A stretch of 64,000 nt of DNA, taken from contig NC_031499.1 of assembly GCF_000237925.1 (NCBI RefSeq), positions 5,607,734 through 5,671,733 on the forward strand. The letters run 5' to 3'. This document shows positions 11,526 through 21,400 of this stretch, in pieces. This DNA comes from Schistosoma mansoni (lineage: Eukaryota; Platyhelminthes; Trematoda; Strigeidida; Schistosomatidae). Within the stretch, counting starts at the first letter, position 1; each line of letters begins with the position of its first letter. The position numbers and the translations under genes are program-made. Below the pieces are notes generated by a model. The model made no database searches. It had not been told where the DNA came from and saw only the letters and a program-made list of their open reading frames with translations.

Positions 11526-12045
11526 TTTGTTTATTTATTCAAACACATAAATATTGGTACAAGGAAGCACCAGATACATATGCGCCTCACAAATCTCATC
11601 CGATTTGCGTGAGGGCTATGATGCTGCCTGGGTGCCCAAACTGAAGCAGGTGGTTTACTTAGGGGGCCACGCCCGGAGCATTTGACCTAAAGGTCTAACC
11701 CACAAGAATGTGGAGCATCTTGAGGGGATGCAGTCCCATGGTCGCCGGTGACCAACGATTGATTCATACGCCATTTGTTCCCTTAGGATACTGGAGCCCA
11801 TGTACATCATTAGTTTGGAATGAGGGTTTTCCAACTCCCCTAGGTGGACTCGCCGCGTCCACCGCTGCAGTTAAAGCGCCGGACATTCGCTTTTCGTCCT
11901 CCCACTCTCATGAACAACACCCGTGCCACGAGAAGGCAGTGAGTAGGACTTCCCTGGCAGAGGCTATATTACGCGTGGCCATGTGAGAGCATTTCGAGAG
12001 GGAGAGCGGACTCTCTCCACTCGGCTGTACCAGGGCATTTGGGGC
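11526..12045 (-). mobile_element. 520-base retroposon, complete copy with target duplication
   Basis: This is the best-preserved copy. It is bounded by a 12-base direct repeat, GCAGAAGAAAAT, at 11514-11525 and 12046-12057, which is the hallmark of target-primed retrotransposition. In element orientation it begins at a GC-rich head (gccccaaatgccctgg) and ends in a (TAAA)-type tail. No tRNA-like A/B boxes, no hammerhead core and no long open frame were seen. It could be an internally deleted LINE derivative (head and tail of a longer parent) rather than a classical SINE. Confidence 0.85.
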
Positions 12046-12317
12046 GCAGAAGAAAATACATTGCAATTATTTATAAATGGTTTACACTGATTGCTTACAA
12101 TAAAGTGATCATGTATATTTAAAACAAAAAAACATGATCAGCCACTTAAAAATATGTGCAATAATAGTACATATTACCATTCACACACACAGAATAATGG
12201 ACGAAGATAGGACGTTGAAACATTATTAAAGCAAGTTCTCCATATTGTAAATAATATATTTGTATATATATTGTGTATAAATTAACAAACAGATAATAAA
12301 AAAAGAAACACTTTTTA

Positions 12318-12440
12318 TTATTTAGTAACTTGGTGTATAGCATGAGCTAAGTAGTCGACATTTTTAGATGATAAGCCAGCAATACTAATACGTCCATCTT
12401 TAGTTAAATAAATAGAATATTCACTAGTCAGCTTTTCAAC
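12318..12440 (-). CDS. GOT2: GOT2-like, last coding exon
   Basis: The acceptor (aatttcag) is followed by 40 codons and TAA. It carries [19 protein letters not shown]; the Arg binds the substrate alpha-carboxylate in the family. Phase 0 at its start fits the exon ending at 14429. Confidence 0.93.
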   Translation of the reverse strand, partial: VEKLTSEYSIYLTKDGRISIAGLSSKNVDYLAHAIHQVTK

Positions 12441-15400
12441 CTGAAATTTAGAAAGATATATATGATTATTTACGAGTCATTATAATATGGGAAATCAAAA
12501 TACTGGCCTATTTAGTCCGACTTGGTTATGAAGCTATTATAAGTTAATCACTGTTTATAATTTTCTGGGCTAGTAAGCCTCTCACAAAGTCAGTCCTCCA
12601 CACGTAACTTTGTACTATTATTGTTTTAACATCGCTAGAAATTCTCTATATCACTTTATACATTGTATAAATCTTCTACCAAGCAAATAAGGCAATGAGA
12701 AAGTATAAATGGAGGAATATAGTGACTCAAAATAGAGAATGAATGCTTATGGGTTATGGTAACCGATTCCATGCAATCTTCACGACCACTGGTCACTGTC
12801 ATCAACCAGGAAAGGTAGTCTGTAACTACCTATATGGTTTAATTCAACTGCCAGTGACCTCATGAACTAATGCCCCATTTTGCTTTGACTACACCTAAGC
12901 TTACCATCACCCGTTGAGGTAATCAGTGCTTGAGTATACGTAATACATATCCTAATCACTTCAGCTGATAAATATTTAAAACATTGTTAACCGATTTGCC
13001 AACCTTGCTTCATAATCTTTGCATAACCTCAAAACTACTCACCAGGTAGCTCCAACATGCGCAAGTCAAAAAGTGAAACAGATGGGACTGCTGAGCGCTA
13101 ATATTTACGGACGGAAACCCCGCCCATGCCACTAAATGACGCAAGCTGAGTTTTTAAATCTATGCCGAGATTTCATTGGGAAGCAACTCACCATAGCTGA
13201 TAAACCTACCCAAATTTATTTGTTTAAACACATAAATATTGGTACAAGGGGGCACCATATATATGCGCCACACAAAAAATTTAATTGTGTGAGAGCTATG
13301 ATACTGCGCGGTTGCCCAGACCGAAGCAGGTGGTTTTCTTAGAGGGCCACACCCCGAGCCTTTGACCTAAAGGTCTGATCCACAAGGCAGTGGAGCCTCC
13401 TAAGGAGATGCAATCCCATGGTAGACAGTGACCAACAATTGATTCATACGCCTTTTTTTCTTCAGGATACTGGAGTCCATGTGCACCATTGGTTTGGAAT
13501 GAGGGTTTTCCAACTCCCCTAGGTGAACTCGCCTTGTCCACCAACCCGGTTAAAGCGCCGGACATTCGCTTTTCGTCCTCTCAATTTCGTAAACAACACC
13601 TTTTGCGTGAGAAGGCAGTGAGTAGGATTTCTGTGGGGGTGGCTGTATACGCTTGGCCATGCGAGAGCATTTAGAGAGGGAGGGTTGACTCCTCCCACCC
13701 TCGGTCGTACCAAGGCATTTGAGGGTACTAATACAAGTACGTAATTTAAGTTAAGCAACCTCCACAACCCATAAAGATAAATAAATCGGTCGATGCACTC
13801 AACTGCTTCCTCACCCTATGATGTACCTAGATGACTCAGACCATCCTGAAGCAACATTTTGCATTTGGAGAGGAAACGACCTTTCAAATATACTTGTGTC
13901 GTTACTCAAGACGATCAAAATATTCGGTATTTTGTCAATATTATCAAACAGCAGCATGTTATCTGTCCATTCTAACTGGATAATTCGAATGTCCACTATC
14001 AATTGTAATGTTATAATAATAATAATCAGTCAGCTACAACGTAAGACCAGGCACATATATGCATCGGTCCAAGTTGCCATACCTCGTTAGCACAACAAGA
14101 TCAACATCGGATTCATAGAAGTAATTAATTTAGTGGTGGTAGTATATAAAAGATAGGTTGTATATAAGGATATAGTACAGGAAGAAAGGAAGATATGAAG
14201 CAATTTTAATCTTAAGGTTTAAGGGAAGATAAAGAGTGTATACACCTACGCCATTGTGATCGATTGTGAGCCATGTCACACAGAGTCTCCAAACATTGGT
14301 TACGATAGTTGCACGGGCCCCCAACCAAGTAGTTTGCATCTACCAACATGGCTTAGACTATAAGTTAGTGACTTTAAGCTCTGATAATAATAATAATAAT
14401 AGTAATAATAATAATAATAATAACTCACCTGTGATGGATTAAGCCCAGAATAGCAGAACATTCCAATTTGATTAGTGATATGTGACCAATCATGATGAGA
14501 TCCTTCTTTGATTAAACTATTTCTTAAACTTTGACGCATTGTAATAATACGATCAGCCATAGTTTTCAAATCAATGAGCCTTTTTTAAAAATATGTAAAT
14601 AATATCATAAATGAATTGGACAGGTGAATGAATCGACAGATGGGTGTAAAAGTTGGGCGAGTGTTCCAAAGCTAAACATTTATTCCACATACAAACATTA
14701 TGGTAGCTTAGTGTAATGCCAGTAGCTTGTATATTTTTTAAGAATTCCATACCAGGGGGGTTTTGTGTCGATGGTGTAACCGAGCAGACAAAAAACGAAG
14801 ATGTGGTTAATTTATGACATGGTGCTGTGATGTGGAAGATAACTATAGGTCTAGCATCTACTGGCTCATCACCACTCCTTGTTTGGGCTCCTAAAGAGCT
14901 TCCAACTCAGAAACTTGTGATGTTATCTGATATGACTCAGAATAGAAACCAGTGTGATTACTGTTGTAGTTTTCCCATACATTCTTCGTAAATATAAGAA
15001 GAATCCCCCTATGCACCAGTCATTTCAATCATACATCGAGTATACACTATGACTAATTCACTATTTTCTGTGATATTCGTTTGGTTGGATACACTGAGTG
15101 ATATATGGTTCAGAATCGGTCTCAATGGTTCAGATTAATTTACTGTTTTCTCTAAGATTCTGAAGTTCAAAATGATGTCAGATCACTCATTCTGCGAATT
15201 AATTGTTTCGTCTGGGATTATATTATTTATCTCTAATTTTTTTCTAATACCACTGATACTATTACTATTTCTACAGCTTAGGCATTGGACTTGATAATTT
15301 AATGTTTTTGTGAAGATATGGTGCAATAACTTGAACCCTTGCGCTTATCTCCCAAGTTCTTCATTACTTGAATAAACATTTCAATTAAGAGAAAAATTAT

Positions 15401-18400
15401 GTAAAATTTACGAAGTGGAAACAGCTATGCACGTTTTTAAACTGAGAACAAATAATTCTGAATGAAACGAATTATAGATTGTAAAAAATAGGTGTATATT
15501 AAGTAGTCCAGTTATAAAACTTAACAATCTTCACAACCTCATACTGATAATTATTATGTGCTAACTAGTGACTAGTCACAAAAGAAAATTTCCGGAGTTC
15601 TAGTGAGAAACCGTGACCAGTGAAATTCATCTGTGTAGGGGTGGTAAGGAAGGTAGGTACCTACCGAAGACAATGGAAAATGATCGCGTGACACCGTGGG
15701 TTGGTTGGAGTTATATTTGTACATCGCTGGATCCTGGGTCATTGGTTGAGAGGTTAAGCATGAGCGCGAGACCAAAGGTCCTGGGTCCTATTCCCGGTTG
15801 TGTAGTCTTGAATGAGCACTGCTGCGATTTCTCATACTAAGAAGAAACACCCGTTTAGTGCTTCCAGATTCTTAATGTTCGTCTAAATAAGATCGGTTTG
15901 TGATTTTAATATACTGACTTACTTATAAGAGCAGAATAACACATTGAAAGTAAAATGAAGATTGATGGACAACCATTACAGTTAGTCATTGCTACCAAAC
16001 AATTGTCAGCTGTTGTTACAGTTTATGATAAACTGGTCGCTTTGAACAATATAGATATTCAAATGAGTATAATAGTAGTTCAGGATTCGGTTGTTTGAAA
16101 TAACGTACAACACTTAATTTGGGTTTCAATAGCATCTAACTTTACTTCTATCATCGTTATTTCCAAAGAACTACTCATATTTGGCGATAATACTGAGTAA
16201 ATGTCTCAACGTTTCAGAAATGTGAGTTCAGATGTAATTAGATAGATTACTCTATACATGTGAACGAAAATTCAAGTTGGGATAACCAATTTATTATTTA
16301 GTGCAAAATAAGTTTTTTTCGTAAAATGTGAGAAACTATACATTAAATACTTCATCAGCAAATCTTCCATCAATTGTTTTAAACTTCACCGTCTCTTTAT
16401 TGCTATTATAATCACTTTCTGTTTACATTTCCATTCTCTTCAATTCGATCTTCTCAACCTTCTGCTGACAGGCATTACACTACTGATTGGTGTTACATAC
16501 TACTTGTGTCGACAGACATAAGTAACATACACTACATTGCTACTATGAAACACCGCCTTAAATAGCTCGGATATATTTTGCAATTTCCATCTCAACAACA
16601 TCCACACCATCCATTACTTGCCAGTGCTGGAAATCAAATAGGAAACACAGGTGGTCAGTGTACGATATGCCATCGTGGAATGGAAGATACCTGTGTTCGG
16701 CTGACTACGGTTAGTCCATACCAACTTCCTTAATAGGGTATCTTAGAAATCACACAATATCGTAGTTTTTGATGTGACCAGACATGGTTCGGAATAGAAA
16801 AAAGAAACCTGAAATAATTAATTATTGCATTCTTCATAAAATCAATACGGTTATTCTAACTGAATATAGTTCATGTTGATTGTTTTGTTTATTGATTAAC
16901 TGTATTATATATCTCTTGTCTATTTTTTTCACAATTTTACTCGTTGACCTTGTATTTAATAATTTACAAAACGTTGTATACTACTAATAGTAAATAAATC
17001 ACCTGGAAACAAAACAAGACATTTACTAGCAGAAGTCCGAAAAAAAAAATAAAACTTACCACTTTTGACGTAAATCAGGATTAGACATCAATTCCGTTGC
17101 AATACGTGCGCCATGAATCGGTGGATTACTATACATTGGTCGAATAATAATCTTAATTTGTGACAAACAACGTTCAGCTTCATCAGAAGATGAACAAAGT
17201 AAAGTAAAAGCACCAACACGTTCACCATATAATCCCATGTTCTTAGCAAAACTTTGTGTAAGTAATACGGTGGGGAAATTTAATTCATCGGTAAAATAAC
17301 GTATTGCTTTTGCATCATTGTCAATATCACCGGAGGCAAATCCCTGAAACATAAATCGATAACCATTAGGAAATAAAGACAATGTATATTATGATAAATA
17401 ATTCTATATATTAATGTGCTTGGATCAGAGTTTCTGAACGTTCTTACATGCAACGAAGGGTATATTGTGCAATTTAAAGACATTCACAATTACTAAACGT
17501 TTTGTATAACCTTTATCACGTGTCTTATTTAGAGATTTTGAGAGTATAAATATGATCTTGAAGTTTCGATATAAATGAGTAAGAATTAAGCCTGATCCTT
17601 AGACATTATATCCCATTACAAAGTTGGGATATTTTCAGATCATTGATATGTCAGATGACTTCTAACTAACGTTTATTTCTATGTTCGCAATTTTGTTAGA
17701 AAAAATTTATTCTACTGTGCAGATGTTTTGTCTTCTGATATTGCATCAACTGATAACCTACGTCCATACTTTGGTCAATGAGGAATCATCACTCAGTCAC
17801 ATTGTATCATTACATTTCATCCATCGATTAGCATTTAATCTATTCATCCCGAAAATTGAAAACCTGGTTCATTCAACAAACTTATATTCATAAAAAAATC
17901 TTGACAACCGGTTTTTAAAAAAATGAGATGTTTAAAACAAGTTGGTACACGTCAGCACTTCAAATAAATTTATTTTGTTATCGATAACCAAAGATCCTTC
18001 GTGATCTTTGTAGTTCGATAAACAAACAATTGTTAAATACAACAGTGTTATTTGAGTAGCTAAATGGTAACATTTCTTAGAAAGGACATGGATTTCAATA
18101 AGATTACGGGTACAAATTACTAATAAGTAGATCTTTACAAATGTCAAATTTCGAATTATAAGCTCCTGTTGTTATAAAATACCTTACATTATTATTACAG
18201 AGTAGAGCAACATGTTATGTCACATTTTTGAGGATGCTAGATCCCCAGAAATCACATGGTAAACGTCATATTTTTGTAATTTTAGTTTTAAAAATTGAAT
18301 TTCTCATTTTAACACCAAAAGTGCCCATTTTTACCTTTACTTTGTATTTCTCACTTGGAAGGACCTTAAATGTCATTGATTCGTTTCCTCTTTTAATACG

Positions 18401-21400
18401 CTACTTTGTGATGTTTCTCAAAAACATTTTTACACTGTATATATATGCTTGAGTTGTGTGCTTGTTGTTCATTCTTTCGACTGCTTGTGAAATGTACTTT
18501 CTCTTCGGCTGAATCTGGTCTTCTTCCTCTAGTTAGCAGGGCTGGGACGCAGTGAATAGTTTAACTTGTCTTGTTGTTGTGTTGCTGATTCTTCGTTCTG
18601 TTGGTTGATTTTAGGTGATCTCGCAGTTTCTTCGAACGTATCACTTATTTGAGTTATCCGTTATACATCCTAATCGACTACTAAGAACTAAATACAATCA
18701 AGTTGGTTGTCAGCTAGAATATAACTAAAGACCGATTCCGTTTAAAACCAACAAAAAGAAAATTGATTAATTCTCGTAACATACTTGATAAGCACAGTCG
18801 AAAAATGGGATTAAATCACGTGACTTCAAAATCTCTCCAATTTTTTTCCATTGATCAAATGTTGGATCTACTCCAGTGGGATTATGCGCACATGCATGAA
18901 GTAAAACGAAATGTCCTTTGGGAATTTTTGATAAATCAGATAAACAACCATCTATATCGAGACCACAAGTATTACTATTGTAATAACGATATTGGTGTAC
19001 ATTTAGTCCACTATGTCTATATTTTAGAAATAAATACACGTTTTTACGGTCACACACAAAATGGTCACTAAGAAAATTATCTAGCAAAAGAAGCTAATTC
19101 CCTAAGTATTCCAAAACCATCTAATCTCTGACAGAAAAATACTCTATACACATTGTATCTACGTAGAAGTGAATTCTTATTTCTTGTGAAACGGCAGCTC
19201 GTTGGCTAATAGAGCAGATATTTAGACAATGGATTCCAGGTTAGAAACTATGGCTTGATAATCCAATTTATTCATCAAGTTGGGGTTTAAACAATAGACT
19301 TAAAGGTTATAGTGATTATGTAAAGGCTAGTGACACTGCACAACTACATAAATTGAAGTAGATGAAGTGGAGTTAGGTCCTACATGCAATTGAAGTCGGA
19401 AATTGAATACTTTAGCCAATAAGACGCTATTCTATTGGTCTGAACAGTAGTAATCATTGCAAAGCCTAAGACAGCTGTATATTAGTCCAAGTTGTTCACA
19501 CCATATCAGTGAAGCCAGATAAAATCAATAAGATGCATAAAAATGAGCGGGAATAATTTTTAGCGATGACAATTAGAAAAATTAGGCATTGAGAATGTGG
19601 TTTAGAAGGATGGAACGAAAAAATATATAGGAAGAGATATTGGAACTCAAGATCTAGAACAGGATAAAGTGTGAATGTGTCTGGGATATTGTAACTGATT
19701 CTTGACCATAATCACGTAAAGTCACTAACTATTGATCAGGGTTGCCGCACATACTCCAAAAAAAATCGGTCTGCATTTCCGAACTTATTTAAGACAAGTA
19801 GCCGGTGACTCCACAGATTATTGCCAGATTTGGCTGTCTTTAGCTTTGTTCCAACCCACCCACACACCATCCAACATTACATATCGAGATAGGCAATGGT
19901 TAATAAGACGTGGCACATGTGCCAGAAACCATAGTTGATAAAGCTTCACTGTTTTGTCAATTGGCTTGCCATCTTTGCTCAATACAATATACCTAACTTT
20001 ATCATATTCCGCCCTATCGTTTCACAATACGTAAGCAATATTTCGAAGACACCTATTATTTAAACCTTGCAACATATGCTTACTTTTTAGTTTCACAGCC
20101 ACGGAGTACTACAGAGTGAACTGTTGCATAGTATAGGTTCTTCGGGCTGGGTGATATTAGTAGGTTTTACACATACACACATGCACCCACATATTTAGTT
20201 AAAAGGAAAATAAACGAACCTGTGTACTTGCTCATTGAGTTCCTTATTAGTTTGATTTATTACTTTCAGACAAAAAATCTTGTTGTTAAGTGTTTATCTA
20301 AATTAAGTAGTCTAATATCTTGGAGATAAACTAATAGATTTTTGCCAAAGTATTTAGGAATAAACACAAATAAGATAAACAAGAAAAGGTAAAACTCTGT
20401 TGTTTTTAATTTAAAGCAAGATTTCGTTGTATTTCCCTATTAAGTAAATAGAAACAAATTAGTAACATATATCTGCTTTGATAATATACATACCCATTTA
20501 ACCCCAAAAGCAGGAGTTGAACAATACAAAAATGACGGAAAACACTAACAGCTAATGAACTGTTTTAGTAACACATCTGCCACATCCTTCAGCAACTGTT
20601 AAAGCTACATAAGTCATAACTTTGTGCGACAATGATAACCATTTTCACTTCAAAAATCGACTTCCAATAACAAATAACTATTTTCTAACAATAGTGAACC
20701 TACGTGAAAATAGGTTTATGGTTGCCCCAAGTAGGTGTTGGCATCCATATATGTTTTTGTTCTGCAAATTCATTCTAAAAAGATTCTATCCAAAATCAAA
20801 AGATAACACCTACGATAAAAGCTCCACCGACTCTAAGGGCTCCAGTACCAGATATTGTCTGAGTTGTAGCGTTCTAAATAAAGTACAAAAATGGCATAGT
20901 ACATTATTAATCTTATCTGAAATCAACAAAAAAGACAAAAATTATAAGTCTATCGTTAAGATAACTTACAGTCAACATTAGAGTCCATGATCTTTTGTCA
21001 CATTATTCCTTCATATTGATATGACGGAAAGAAAGATCAAAATTATATTCTTTGACTCATTATGATACTTGGTCAACATTACTTCTGTTTTAATTCCATG
21101 TGATGATCACACAATGTAGTATTTGTTTTGTTTTCCTTTATAACATTTTATTTTATATAACATACGATATTCTTATATTCAGTTGACATGCACTATGCTC
21201 AGCGTGATATGTAGCATGTGATTTGTCATAACCCTAAGTATTTCTCGTATATGTGATTTCATCCTAATCATTAAACAAAATGGGTGTACAAATCAACATA
21301 TAAATGAGGGTATTTTCGACTAGTGTCGTCGTGTTTTGGGGTTGATAAATCTTCATTTGTACCAGTCTTTGTGTTCTTACTTTCGCGTTGTGGGAACTGC

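Larger units (their letters stand above)
12441..14428 (-). other. GOT2-like intron with repeats
   Basis: It holds a diverged piece of the gattctgagccatgtc repeat near 12960-13110, a 520-base retroposon (13216-13722), another dispersed repeat (14160-14345) and a microsatellite (14384-14423). Confidence 0.6.

Noticed and set aside
14300-14569. 89-codon frame with a run of tyrosines
   Set aside because: It is the real GOT2-like exon (14429-14579) read through the (TAA)n microsatellite in the intron.
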